This document shows positions 1-12,572 of a DNA stretch of 64,000 bases, in pieces. Made by a program: the position numbers and the translations under genes. Location: positions 310,001 to 374,000 of the forward strand of contig MU405224.1 of NCBI GenBank assembly GCA_022836615.1, read 5' to 3'. The stretch is from Annulohypoxylon bovei var. microspora. Its lineage: Eukaryota; Ascomycota; Sordariomycetes; Xylariales; Hypoxylaceae. The notes below the pieces were generated by a model. The model did no database searches. It saw only the letters and a list, made by a program, of their open reading frames with translations, and was not told the DNA's origin. Position 1 is the first letter of the stretch. Every line of letters begins with the position of its first letter.

Positions 1-332
1 TCAATTTATCGATTTCCGGGAAGAGGCAAATCTGAATTCTAGTTTTTTTTTACCATTCTTGAAGTTGCTTCTGCCAAGTTGTCGCAATCCACGCGTTAGT
101 CGGCTCCACTGCCCCGGGCGCAGCGTCGTAGGTGCTTTAGCTGTTTTAACTGTTAACAGATAGGCACAGATAGCACCCATTCTTTTTTCTTTTTTTCCCC
201 TGATTTTAGTCAGACCTCCCAGATCTCACCTTCTCGCCCTAATCCTCGAATACGATATCGCCAACAAAACCACTTCTCTATCCCCAATCGCAAACAATCC
301 AACTCGAGGCGAATACCATCAACATCGCAATC
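1..332. other. Upstream region of the GDP-mannose transporter gene
   Basis: No coding exon is recognised here. Pyrimidine-rich tracts near 45-60 and 180-205 fit a fungal promoter or 5' leader for the gene starting at 333. Confidence 0.5.
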
Positions 333-1685
333 ATGTCGGACAAGAAGAACGAAGACTACACCATTCGCATGCCCGAGTCGGGGATGCGAAGTCCTTATGG
401 CGGAGAGAAGGATCCGTTCATCCCGCCTCGCCCATCGAGAGTCGCATCTCAACAGAACCTCGGTGGTCAGATCGCCAAGATCGAGAACAGCCCGTCTACC
501 TCCATTTTGGCCTATTGTCTTTCTTCGATTAGTATGACAGTCGTCAACAAATATGTCGTGTCCGGTTCCGAATGGAACTTGAACTTCTTCTACCTCGCAG
601 TTCAGGTACTATATCCTTTATCCCAATGACTTGGCAATATAGACGACGAATTTTCTAACAATTATGCGATAGTCAATCGTTTGTATAGTAACGATCGAGG
701 CCTGCAAGCAATTGGGTTTAATCAAGAACCTCGCACCCTTTGACATAAACAAGGGAAAACGATGTACGTGTCTAGTTATCCGGCTGCGTTGATAGCCTTG
801 CATATACTAATACAGCCACAGGGTTCCCCATCTCTCTTCTCCTGGTCGGTATGATCTACACAAGCACGAAGTCGTTACAATTCTTGTCGGTTCCTGTATA
901 CACGATCTTTAAGAACTTGACTATCATCGTCATCGCCTATGGCGAGGTCCTATGGTTCGGAGGAAGCGTTACACCTTTGGCACTTCTCTCTTTCGGTCTT
1001 ATGGTCCTTAGCTCCGTCGTCGCAGCCTGGGCAGACACCCGCAGCGCTGCTCAGACCCCTGAGGCTGCCGCCGCTCTCGCTACCTTGAATGCCGGTTACG
1101 CCTGGATGGGACTGAACGTTTTCTGCACTGCTTCCTATGTTCTAGGCATGCGTAAGGTCATCAAGAACATGAACTTCAAGGATTGGGATAGTAAGTCCCC
1201 CTATTATGAATAGGGAAGTTTACAAAGCATGCTAACGGTTAATAGCCATGTTCTACAACAACTTCCTCACCATCCCCGTCCTAGTCGTCTGCTCCCTCGT
1301 TGCCGAAGACTGGTCTAGCGCGAACCTGGCCAAGAACTTCCCCGTCGAGACCCGCAATGCTCTTTTCGTCGGCATGATCTACTCTGGCATGGCTGCCATC
1401 TTCATCTCATACTGCTCTGCATGGTGCATTCGAGTGACGTCTTCTACTACCTATTCCATGGTCGGTGCTCTCAACAAGCTTCCGATTGCCGTCAGTGGTC
1501 TCGTCTTCTTCTCCGCGCCCGTTACCCTCGGCAGTGTCTCTGCTATCTTCATTGGTTTTGTCAGTGGTATCGTGTACGCCTGGGCGAAGGTGCGACAGTC
1601 GCAAGTGGCCAAGAACTCGCTGCCGACCACGCAGCCTACGATGAGCGCGAGCTCTCAGAGCAACCGCGACGCTGCCAACTCATAA
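333..1685 (+). CDS. GMT1: GDP-mannose transporter (Golgi nucleotide-sugar transporter)
   Basis: Golgi membrane antiporter that brings GDP-mannose into the lumen for protein and lipid mannosylation (Vrg4/Gmt family). Four exons close in phase to 390 aa: 333-605, 673-763, 822-1190 and 1246-1685. Introns are 55-67 bases with GT-AG ends and a CTAA-type branch site before the acceptor at 821. The N-terminal tail is hydrophilic and cytosolic, followed by about ten hydrophobic segments. The family GALNK motif that contacts the GDP-mannose base lies near residue 318, in SMVGALNKLP. Length and start agree with Aspergillus and Neurospora orthologues, which also begin MSDKK. The gene probably supports mannosylation of Ser/Thr-rich wall proteins such as the one at 58-62 kb. 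It is a single-copy housekeeping gene with no oddities. Confidence 0.95.
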
Positions 1686-2768
1686 ATAAGGAAATATCTT
1701 CCACCTATGAGTCACGCGGCCGTGTTTGCAGTAGCGAGAGCCTGCGGCCAATTCGAGCCAATGCAATTCTAAACGGGCAGCATACACTGCGAGACGGTCA
1801 AGCGCCTATGCATCAACGCCCCTATTTCGGCCACTACTACTGTATAATAATCTATCTAATTCGAATAGGTGGCGTGAAACGAAGGGGCAGGTGATTTCAG
1901 GTATAGACTTTTTAACTTATAATGAGAAAACGGAGCTTTACGGATATGGGAAGAGTCACTCATCATATTTTGGACGGCGCAAGACAGGAACGAAGACCTC
2001 GAACCTTTTTGGGAGATTTTGAGGCATCATTTCAAGATAGCTAGACTCGGGAAAGGCCACACAGGGCCTTGATTCTTGACTATGCGACTCAAGCATGTTG
2101 AATCGGTGTTGCAGGGTGAATAGGCATGTCATATATGTATATGATTGTGTGTGGGCTGTCTATTTCAGCAGTTATAATAAAGAAGCTATAAACCTACTTG
2201 TCTGACTAATCTTCATCATATGTCTGTTATATTACTTCGTAGATGAAGTTAATTAATGAATAGTATGCATTAGGCAGATGCTGCATTCCATGCGGTGTGG
2301 TTGATTTTGTCCTCCTGACTTGATCCTGCGCAGCGTTTGCGTGTTTAGAGGTACATAGGTACCTGATAAAGCATCCCCTTTTATCGTAGCCAGTGAAGCG
2401 AGCACATGCCAACTGGCACATGGCCGAAAGGTCCCACTTTTACGGGTGACATCACCAAGCTTCGCATCTCAACATTTCTTCTATAACCCAGTAAAGTTTA
2501 GAAGCTTTAAAGTGTGAACCATAAAAAATCCAAGCTTTTGGTTATGGTTTCGGGACGAAGCCCTTCCAAACTCTACTTATTCTGCTCTTCTACCTATATT
2601 AGGGACTCTGTACTATTATTACTTCCTATAATGTGTACAATTTGGACATAACCGTGTTTTCGCTCCCGTTCTTAATCCTAAGACCTTTCTTTCCGAAGAA
2701 ATCGTATCATTCTCAGCTTCCTAGAGTTATGACAAATACTCGGAATAGACGGATCGCGCGTGCCCAGG
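1686..2768. other. Intergenic: GMT1 3' side and ALE1 promoter side
   Basis: The short open frames here lack recognisable motifs or splice-consistent extension. I see no gene, tRNA or repeat in this stretch. Confidence 0.5.
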
Positions 2769-4701
2769 ATGCTTCCCTATATCAATAAACGTAGGGTTAT
2801 ACACAATTGCTGGTAGTAGAAACAATGCGCTGACTTCATGTAGCGTTTGAGTTCCTGTCTGGGGTCGTTGGAGCCTCTCCCGACGAGCGTAGGTTCTACC
2901 CAATCCAACTTTTCTCTACTATGATGGAGTTGCTAAAATCGCCAATAAATAGTCAAGCTTGTTTTCTCCTTTTTCATATCCTATCCGCTCGCCGGTCTCT
3001 TAAAACGTGTCCCAGATGCTCGTCCCGAATACAAAAACGCATTCATTATTAGGTATGGAGCCTGAACTAGACCTCTAGAACGCATATTTCCTCAAAGCAT
3101 CTCAGAACTATCAAGAGACTAATCGCCTCCCTGATAATAGTGGCGGCCTATTCTATTTAGTAGGATTATTCTCGTTATGGACCGGCGTTCGAACCCTCTT
3201 CATCTCCTCCGCCGTCACCTATGGCCTTGCCTACTACCTACGAACTTCCGCGTATATGCCATGGATGGCCTTCGTCTTCCTCATGGGCCACATGGCCACG
3301 AACCAACTCACGCGCCAATTCGCCGATAACCCAGCCGAGATCGATATCACAGGCGCCCAGATGGTTCTCGTCATGAAGCTATCCGCCTTTGCCTGGAATG
3401 TGGCAGACGGCACGCTACCCGAGGATCAGCTTAGCGAATTTCAGAAGAATGGCAGGATACTCAAATTGCCTACTCTACTAGACTATGCGGGATATGTGCT
3501 TTTCTTCCCGTCTTTGCTGACTGGCCCGGGCTTTGATTACAACGAGTACCGCGGCTGGCTCGACTGCTCCATGTTCGACGTCCCGGCGACCATCGATCCC
3601 GCCAAGAAGCCGCCAACTAGGAAGAAGCGCAAGATACCGAGGAGCGCCACGCCCGCCATGTGGAAGCTCGCGAGCGGCCTCACCTGGATCTATCTCTTCT
3701 TGAACCTGATCAAGTATTATAGCTTTGAGACGCTCCTGGATGACCGTTATATGACGCTAGGATTCGTGCGCCGCGTCTTCATCATGCACATGGTCGGGTT
3801 CACGGCGCGGTGCAAGTACTACGGGGTGTGGTCGATGGCCGAGGGCTCGTGCATCCTCGCGGGGCTGGGGTACAACGGCGTGGACCCGGTCACCGGCAGG
3901 GTCTCGTGGGACCGGCTCCAGAACATCAACCCCTGGGGCGTCGAAGCGGCCCAGAACAGCCGCGCCTACCTCGGCAACTGGAACATGAACACGAACAAGT
4001 GGCTGCGGTACTACGTCTACCTGCGCGTGACGCCGAGGAACAGAAAGCCCGGCTTCCGCGCCAGCATGGCGACGTTCGTGACGAGCGCTTTCTGGCACGG
4101 CTTCTACCCCGGGTATTACCTGTCTTTCGTGCTTGCGAGCTTCGTCCAGCAGGCCGCGAAGAGTACGTTACGATCACATTCCCTCTTCCCTTTTACCCAT
4201 CTTATCACATGTCTAACGAGCAACCCAGACTACCGCCGCACGATCCGGCCCTTCTTCATCGACCCGGTGACCCAAAAGCCGCTGCCGAGCAAGAAGTACT
4301 ACGACATCGCATCGTGGCTCGCGACGCAGACCACCTTCTCCTTCGTCGTGGCGCCCTTCGTCATCCTGCGCCTCGACCATAGCATGCTGGCCTGGGGCCG
4401 CGTCTACTTCTACGCGGTGCTGACGACGGGCGCGAGCATGGCGCTCTTCACCTCCCCCGCCAAGAAGCAGCTGAGGCAGCTGCTGGAGGGCCGCACTAAG
4501 GAGGCCGGTGGCAAGATGATGCGCAGCGCCAGCACCGATAGCATGACGGGCCGCGGCAGGGAGCCCGTGCTGGGCGTTAGTGAGGATCCCGGCCGCGATA
4601 TCGACGAGGCGATTCGCGAGATCAGGGAGGAGGTTGAGCGCGTGCGCACCGGGGGGCTGGAGAAGGAGAGGGGGAGGGCGGGGAGTAGGAAGGGAGAGTA
4701 A
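2769..4701 (+). CDS. ALE1: Lysophospholipid acyltransferase, MBOAT family (ALE1-like)
   Basis: ER-membrane acyltransferase that re-acylates lysophospholipids in the Lands cycle (S. cerevisiae Ale1). The long frame from 3256 lacks the family N-terminus, which I recover in short exons. Proposed exons are 2769-2790 (MLPYINK), 2845-2888 (PFEFLSG...), 2958-3052, 3141-4162 and 4229-4701, giving 551 aa in phase. The second and third exons match the family start ...FSFFISYPLAGLLKR and FYLVGLF. MBOAT hallmarks are the conserved Asn region WNMNTNKWLR and the catalytic His in TSAFWHGFYPGYY. The C-terminal tail is charged (Arg/Glu-rich). The acceptor of exon 3 is the least certain join: AG at 2952 breaks phase, while AG at 2957 keeps it. 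The 66-base last intron is a multiple of three with no stop, so retention would leave the frame open. Confidence 0.88.
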
Positions 4702-6583
4702 GGGGGAGGAAGCGGTTGTCGTTGTCGTTTTGGATACGGCTGCGGTTGGTTTTTGCTTAGTGCAATAGGGCTCGAGACTTATGACTTTGGGGATAGGTAA
4801 TTTGCAGAGATGAGAAATTCGAGAAGTATTCCTACTCTAACTGTATGAATACGGGAATTATCTGTTTACTACGACTTGACTTGACTTGACTTGACGTAAG
4901 GTGCTCGGGGACTGGAAACGTGCTAGACTACCTAGTCTACGCAATTTACGGTGGCGGGAGATATACTGTCCCCGAGAAACCGAAGGGGTGACGAGGTGGC
5001 GGAGGTGTGTTTACTGTTGTCTACGAGATAGGCTTCGCGGAATAGTAATACTGAAGTGTTAAATATATTAGTGATATAGACATAAAGAGAAGAAATGAAA
5101 TAAGTATTGCCTGTCTTATAGGTAGATAGTTATCCAAATCGTAGATGTTTATCTAAGTGTTTTCTAATGTTGATAGTAAATATCTATCCCTTACCTAGTG
5201 TTGTTAACTTGACCACGTACACACACTTTGGGTGAAAAAAAAAGGTTAGAATTAAGAGTATGTATCCTGTAGATAAAAGAGACAGTTCCCTTGGTCTCTG
5301 TTGTAAAGTAGGTAAGTTCATTTGCATTTCTTAGGAATTGTTTGCTATCTCTAGAGATTTGAAAATGGTTGTATGTCTTGTCTAATGTGTAAATAAAAGG
5401 GGTGTTTCATTCGTGATTTTGTTTATACTAGGTTTAACATAAACTGACATATTTCATCTGAAGGCCTAGATAGGTATTTTTCTATAAATACCACTTATGC
5501 ATTTTAGTTACGTATTTATACCCTTTGGCCTGATATGTTACTGGGCATACTTCCAAGTCAATAGGAATACGAGCTGGCAATGACCTAGAGGTGGCGAAGC
5601 TGTTTTCATGGTTTAGAAGACATATCAAAGATATTGAGATTAAGCAACATTACACACTATATCACAAAATCAGCGGGAACACATGTAATTGCAAAGTAAA
5701 AACTTTTGGTTCATAAAATCTCGTCATCGCAGGCGTGATGTCGTCTCTCTGCTGCTGCTAGCTAAAACTAAGCGCGAAGGACATTACACATTTCAAAGGC
5801 GTTGAATAACTTCTAGATCATCCAGTTTGCTCCGAGATGTTCCAGTGTGCGAAGGCAAAATCGTCGTGTGTCTGCGTTCCCCCTTCCCCCCTTTCCTTCG
5901 CAGACAGACGTTGTGTGGATATCTTCCCATTTCAACTCCTCGTTCAGCTGGGAAGCGTGTCCTTCTCCCCCGCCCCTTTCCCCTAAAACTGGACAAAGTC
6001 AATCGACTGTCCCGACAAGAAAGCAAATATACGCCCGAGGAGACTGCGTCGTTAGATTCGGTTCTCCGTTTGTTGTCCCGACTCCAAGCAAGCAATTTGA
6101 TTTGGGGGTATCATGTCCCGTTTGTTCCCATCTATTTTTTATACAAAGATACAAGTGAAAATGATTGAATAAAGAGGATGTAAGTGTAAGTATGCGTTTA
6201 TACATGTTTCAGAATGAGAATCCGAAGCGAAAGATGAGGGCGTGGGTAAATCAAGTACAGTAAATGCGGTAAATGAGTATGTGGTGAAGTATATGATGAA
6301 GTAAATGATGGTGAATCATTTCGTGGCAGAAGATATAAAAAGATCGTGGATGCGTAATAGCGAGAACGTTGCTTTTCGTAGATCCGCAGAAAGATGATGA
6401 GTGTCGGTTGTCGCACCGGAAAGGTCTAAGGTCGGAGAGGTGGTAGCCGCATGGCTCGTGAAATCGTCATTACATATTACGTAGAAAATCGTACAGTCGT
6501 CGTTGAGAAGGTGAAAATAGAAAAGCTGTTATGTCGTATGTTCGGGGTTGCGCGCGCAGGCGCCTTCATCGCCATTATCGTTA
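4702..6583. other. Intergenic region, convergent 3' sides
   Basis: About 1.9 kb between the ends of ALE1 and the serine-rich gene. It is moderately AT-rich. It holds a GACTT pentanucleotide run at 4873-4895 and overlapping short frames at 5.8-6.2 kb on both strands with no recognisable protein. The 3' UTRs of both genes probably lie here. Confidence 0.45.
4873..4895. repeat. Short pentanucleotide tandem repeat (GACTT)n
   Basis: Four full copies of GACTT plus GAC are visible directly in the 3' flank of ALE1. No function is inferred. Confidence 0.85.
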
Positions 6584-9388
6584 TTATTGGGCCCATTTCT
6601 GTCGAACGCCTATTACTATAAGAGCAGCTACTGCTCCGAGAATTAATAATCCGGCGACGCCCATGAAACGGTTTACGTTTCTCCACCATCTCGCGCTCTG
6701 GTATCGTGAATCGTCGACGAGAATATGTCGTCCCTGTGAAGGTTCACCTGATTCGGAGGCAAATTCTGTTGTGCTTTGATCTCGCTCGTCCATGGCGAGC
6801 ATTGGTTGTGGGGGTAGCGGTAGGAATGCCGCGATCATCCATGCTATTATATGTTAGTAATTATACTATTCATCCGTATATAAATTAGACTTACCAAATG
6901 GGAACAGGAATCCCGCCACAAACAGGACCACCTGGATATTGCGTCTCCCGAATACACCGCTGTCAGCAGACCAGGTGACAGATGGAGCATTCCATGCGCT
7001 GAAGCCGCTAGCTCGTGTGTCTAGACGGAGATGAGGTGACCAGATACTCGAAGGCTTCTTCCTTGGGGCTAACCGAATATCACCAGTCTCGCCAACCGGT
7101 GTTATCTCCATCGAACCCCGTCGCTGGCCACGGACATCGATATCCATCGGTCTGCGGCGCGGGTTGTAAATAGACTGGTCGTGAGCTGGAGAACCACCGC
7201 CGCCAATCCAAGGGCTTGGTGGGCGACTATCACCGGCTTCAGATATAGATCTGATAGAAGCGGGTGCGAGCCAACGTCTCTCTCCGCTACCGTAGTAAAG
7301 TCTTGCCCAAGTCGGTAGAGAGGATGCCGTCAAGCTTCCGGCGCGTGAGCTACCCGATGAACGGAGACTCCGATCCGAGGATTGCCGAGAGAAGCCTAAG
7401 CGAGTTCGAGATGGTTTGTGGTCAAGTTGATGAAGATCTGCTAATCCGTCACCGTGTTCGTCATGATCCCGAACAGTACGAATCAGAGGGCTAGGCAATC
7501 CGTTTCTCGGATACGCAGGTCCGGGGCGTTCTATGGAGTCGCCTTGAGAGTTCGATCTCGAATGCGATCTTGAGTGGGATCTTCGTACATCGATATTCTC
7601 TAGGCCTAACGATGATGATATGCTTCGCATTTGCCTGCTGTCCCTGCTGCCCAATGCACTACTAACTCGCTCCGGAATTGAACCGATGGAGGCGATGCGC
7701 GAGCCCGGATGAGAACCTGGTTGAGAAGCTAATTGGGAGCCCGGATCGCTGCCTTCGTACTCGGACATCACAGTTGAAAGCTGTGAACTCCATTGGTGTA
7801 TATCCATCCGTACCCGTTGTTGCGGAATGTTTGCTGTTCCTACCCATGTAGATCGTGGAATCGATGAGGTGGAGGGCGTATGAGCCAGACGAACAACGTT
7901 CGGAGTATCACCGCCGAAGAGGGATGCGGTATCCTGGCTGACTATGCTGGCAAGAGACGAAAACGAATTTGCGCGTCCTCGAAGATTTTCTCTTGATTGT
8001 TGCTTGTAGTAACCCAAGTTTTCGGACGACGATCTCTTGTGCGGCCGAAGCGGAGGTACAACAAGGCTTTCCTGCGAGTATTTTTCCCGCAGCGGTCGCA
8101 CGGAGCTCTCGTCGGAAGAATGGTAATGGTGTCCTCGGAAAGGAGTAGCTGATGATGATAACGGCGAGGTATCCCCGTAAACGATGTAATTCTTGCTTCC
8201 CGGTGTATCAGCGTATCCTGGAGCGGCGGCAGACGAGGCAATAGTCTGCGCTGGAGATGATTCTCCCAGAAGTTTTACGTTTGAGCCACTTGACGAGGGA
8301 GGCGCCTCGAAGCTTTCTGAGTCAAGTAAAGGCGGAGAACTGCGACCAATGATTTTATAATTCGTTGTCTCCTCAATAGTAGAGTCGGTTTGTACGGAAG
8401 CGAAAGACGGTTTCGCCGTGAGAGGAGAAGAAGGCTGTTCTGGTGGTGTGACAATGGTTCTCGGTAACGGCGGAAGAGGTGATTCGGAAAATTCCCTATC
8501 CTTGCCTTTACCCTTGAGATCAGGAGTTTTGGGGACCTTGCGTAAGCCACCGACCATGCGATAATTCCAGGGCGAAGATGCGGCTTCTTGGTCTTCAGGT
8601 AATGCTGTGGCTGTCGAAGGGGCAATTGACGTGTAAGGCGAGACGCTGCGCTCGGGTACGGAGCTTAATGGGGAGCCGAGACGATCTTCGGTAGATGCGT
8701 CAAATGAGCTTTCTTCATGCGAGCTGATTATGGAGGTGTTGGAGGGGGGGACAGATGTCACATTAGTAGATTCCGACCTGTCGGACTGTCGCTGACGCGT
8801 CGACTTGAGCACAACCGAGAAAGTCTTATCGGCGTGGACGTTGATGAAAGTGTCTCTTCTCGACAAAGGCCGCTTCCACGTCGGCGAAGCTGATCTGTCA
8901 TCGTGGCGCGACGACGATGGCTCGGGCTGGGGATTAACACGTCTGTTATAGCTTCCATATGAAGGCCTGTTAAGGACAGGGGATGGTGGGGCAGTGCGCC
9001 CAACACCAGCCGAGTCAGAAGCGGGTTTCGTCCCTGAAACACCTCTGCCCTTAGCTTTCGCCAATGGTGAGGCTGGTGTCGAAAATGACGGAGATGAAGA
9101 CCAAGATCCTGCGCCATATCCCTCCTCTCCGTAACTCGTGGCTCTCGTCCTCTGTGGCGTAGTAACAAGTTCTCGGTCATTGGTTGTGTCCTGATCATTC
9201 CGATGATCTTCTCCGGCTTCCTGTTCTTGCGCGTGAGACCTGCTACTACTTTCGCCATCTCCCGGCCTCGGGGGTGAGTAAGGGACGATGCGAATTTGCA
9301 GCTTGTTTTTTTCTGCTTCCGACCTTTCTTGCAACGGCGGCCTCTGCGATTGGGAGGATAATGATGATGATGAGGTCGAAGGTGACAT
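6584..9388 (-). CDS. Serine-rich protein with two C-terminal membrane segments
   Basis: Fungal serine-rich protein family of unknown function. Two exons on the minus strand, 9388-6895 and 6843-6584, give 917 aa; the 51-base intron joins FLFPF to AWMIAAF in phase. The first ~800 residues are low complexity, rich in Ser, Pro, Arg and Gly and probably disordered. They contain many SPxR/RSxS-like candidate phosphosites and scattered repeats of the form NYKIIGRSSPP / NYIVYGDTSPL. The C-terminus has a hydrophobic segment, a conserved LPLPPQP proline turn and a second membrane segment (FMGVAGLLILGAVAALIVIG) ending in a basic tail. This suggests a small membrane anchor with a long cytosolic tail. The start MSPSTSSSSL followed by EKNKLQIRIVPYSPPR matches what I recall of Sordariomycete orthologues. 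The function is unknown. Confidence 0.8.
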
Positions 9389-12300
9389 CCTCTGCCGCGG
9401 GCCCGGCCCGGAGTTGCGGAGACAATCCTCGGGAAAAAAATCAGATAATTACCTAAGTCCTGCAACTAAGATAATGTTTCGACATATGCCATAACTATTT
9501 TCATAAACTGCGATTTTTCGGCGTATAATTCGTCGTAGGTTTTCGTTTCGAGTGCGGTATAAGCGGGTATGATAGTGAATGTGGAGTCCGAGCGGTTCGG
9601 AGATCGTGGTGGTCACAAAGGACGAGCAGTGTGTAATATTAATGTAAGAGCGCGGAAAGGCGAAGAAAAAGAAATTGAAAGACCAGAACAGGTAGTCGAA
9701 GAGTCTAAAGAGAGACGTGAAGTTTTGAGATAAAAATAAAAATATCGGTAGACAGTTAACAAAGAGGACCGACAAGGAGGTAAGAAGATCTAAGGTCGGA
9801 TAGACAGGCAAAGTTTAGATCTTTAGATGAACAATAATAGAAGTTTTAAAAGAGTGGACTAGGTCGACAAAGAGAGACCAGAAAGACAGGCAATTCCTAC
9901 GCTACTTACAGAACACACACATCTGCAAGAGGGAAAACGAGATCGGAAGGAGAGAGAGACAGCGAAGCTGGTAGGAGGGCGAACAGGAGGGTATTATTTC
10001 TTGAAATGTTCCCCCAGAGTGCCGAGTGATGATCGATTGGCTATCGACTAGACTCAGCTATCTAATGGCGGCTGCATGTGGACTATGCAATGCAGCCGAA
10101 AAGGAGCGTTAGGGTACCATCGAACGAACCAAAGATGGACATGGGGGAATTGACAAAGAAATGCTAGAAAACTGGAAAACGACCGGGGAGAAGCTTCGCG
10201 GAGCTCAGGTACCAGAATCGGTCTAGCAAAAGGCTGACATGACAAGGTAGTCGTACAAGTACCCCCTTGACACTTCACCGCGTAACCGTTTACCCCTTCC
10301 AGCCCTTTCAGATTTTGACATAAGTAGATATGCCATGATATGCCATGATAGTGACCGATCACTCGAGTGATCGAATCAACAGGACGCCGGAAAACAATAG
10401 TGATGTGCAAGAGGATCCACTAGGGTCTCTGTCCGTGTTTCTGTCCGTGTGTCTCTGTTGTCCAGTATATTTCTCAGTTTCCTAGAGGAATACTAACGGC
10501 GGAGTCAGGATCCGCATGCAGTATGCAGGTCTACTGCAATAGACGACGTAAGTTGAAATGAGGTTAAAAAGAATATGGGGCGAGGCGGTCGAAGAACCTA
10601 CCACAGCTGCAGTCTAAAGGCTACAGCATGTAGTCAGGGGCTTACGCCGCGCAAACGTGCCATCGCCTAATATTTTGCCTCGTAGTATAAGAAGCCATTC
10701 GTCACTAATAATCGTTTAAGAACCTGGCCTCGTCTCAGAAGGCGCCGCTACATATTGTTTTGTCCAGACGGAGATTTCTTTTCTCTTGTTTCTTTTCATC
10801 CGGTGCAGGTGCAGGTGGCATCATGACCACAATGTCCCGACAGAGACATTACGGAGACGCTCATACGCTGTGGTGGTAGTAGTACTGCGCTGCGTAGTAC
10901 CTCAGACTGTCAGTAATACATACCTAGGTACATACATACTTGAATAAGTACCGAGACACCTATCCAATATGACAGATTAACTGAAGTCGAAACATTTCTG
11001 CAAGGGCAAAAAATCGGTGAAGAGATGTGTAAATTAAACGTTGACCATAGCGAAGTGCAATTGGGTGAGATCTGGGGATTGGTACCTGGAGGTTCCAGAA
11101 AATCACAGATCACGGACCTAACCGAAAATTCCGAAGCCAGGGCAAGGTGGGCCAAAAAGAGTTAAGCTAAGACCAAATAGGGAAATAGATCCCTACCTCT
11201 TGCCTAGGGCTTTTTAGCAAGGAGAGCAAGTGCCAGAAAAAGAACGTGGCTTAGTAGTGGACCCATTCAGCCAATTCTGGACTGATGCCAACTTTTTTCC
11301 TTAATTCACCTCGTATATTATTCTTATCAGAATCCAACCTGCCAACGCGACGTAATCGATAAACGCGTGCAAGACTTGCATAGTCGCGTCTTTCCTTTAA
11401 TAGTCCATCCATCGCTCAAAACAGATAGTAATTCCGCTTCTACGTTTATTCTTCAATGCAGCTGGAATTCAGGCGAATTGAGGGAAAGAGACAGCGATAT
11501 GACGTTCGCCTCGTAATCCTTGTTCTAGCCTACCAGGTATTCCCATTAAATCCATTTAGTTTTCTCTTAAGTCTTTTTTGGCGCTCACGAACTCTCAGAC
11601 CTGCGGGTAGTTTTTCTCCACTTGAGGATCTGTCGATGAACCGTGCTTTACAGTACTAATTTATACTTAATAAACTGTGCGAGCTAACCGGTTGGCGGCT
11701 GGGCATCCAGGGCGAGCTACCAACCTCCCCGGCCCCTACGGAACCCTTGCTTAGTGCGTGTAGAATTTGAACTTTTTAGCGAACCTGAAGCTCGGCTTTT
11801 TTCACCAGTTGTCGGACCACTTGAAAAATTCCAATTTTCTAATCAATATTTCTTGATTTATTTTTCATCCTTGATACCCCTCGTGTCTTGCCTCAAAGCC
11901 GTGAAACCCTAGGTTAAAAGAGCCTCACGCGCTTAAGCTACGATTCTGTAGGTGGACAAGACGCCTCCTGCATCTGAAGCGCCAAACTGGGACTCGACTA
12001 AGGCGGCCTAGCCGCTTGTGTTCTCTGAGTCTCTTTCATATGACAAAGGTAGACTTCTCTCTACCCTTCTCCGTTTCAATTCCTGCAGCAAGCCGAGTAT
12101 TGCAGTAGAATATGTTGTCATTTAGTCAAACTTAGACGTTTGACCTCTCTATTACCTACTATCAGTGGAAACTCGGAGAATTCTACAAGGTCAAGGGGGC
12201 AAGGGAAAGGTCAATCTTCCCCCACAGGCCATTCGTTCGTCCACACTTCTAAGGCATAATCCGATCGAGCATGATAATTTCCTTTCATCGTTCCCGACGA

Positions 12301-12572
12301 TTTACTCACCCCATGTGATATCCGGGGAGCATATTATGCTTTAACAACTGCTTGAGATAAGCTACCGGTATATGATTGAAGAAGCTTGCTTGAGAGTGGC
12401 TTAGCAATAGGCCTTTCGTCAGCTTTTAGATAGCTGCCAAGATTAATCTTGGTTTGAGGTTCTCACCATCTAGCCGAGCCTCACAGCCTCACAGCCTCAT
12501 CTACGTGATTCCGGGGAGATCTAGGGAAATCACGCAGATAAGGCGTCAGGACAAACCTAGTTCTCGATCATC
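9389..12572. other. 3.2-kb intergenic region with no recognised gene
   Basis: Both divergent promoters lie here: serine-rich gene on the minus side, RCE1 on the plus side. Purine-rich plus-strand sequence at 9.65-9.98 kb looks like the pyrimidine-rich 5' leader of the minus-strand gene. Short frames at 10.05-10.41, 10.91-11.16 and 11.46-11.66 kb show no known motif. I see no tRNA or 5S gene. Confidence 0.45.

Noticed and set aside
5793..6205. Overlapping 68-113-codon frames on both strands
   Set aside because: None resembles a known protein, none extends through plausible splicing, and the stretch lies where 3' UTRs are expected.
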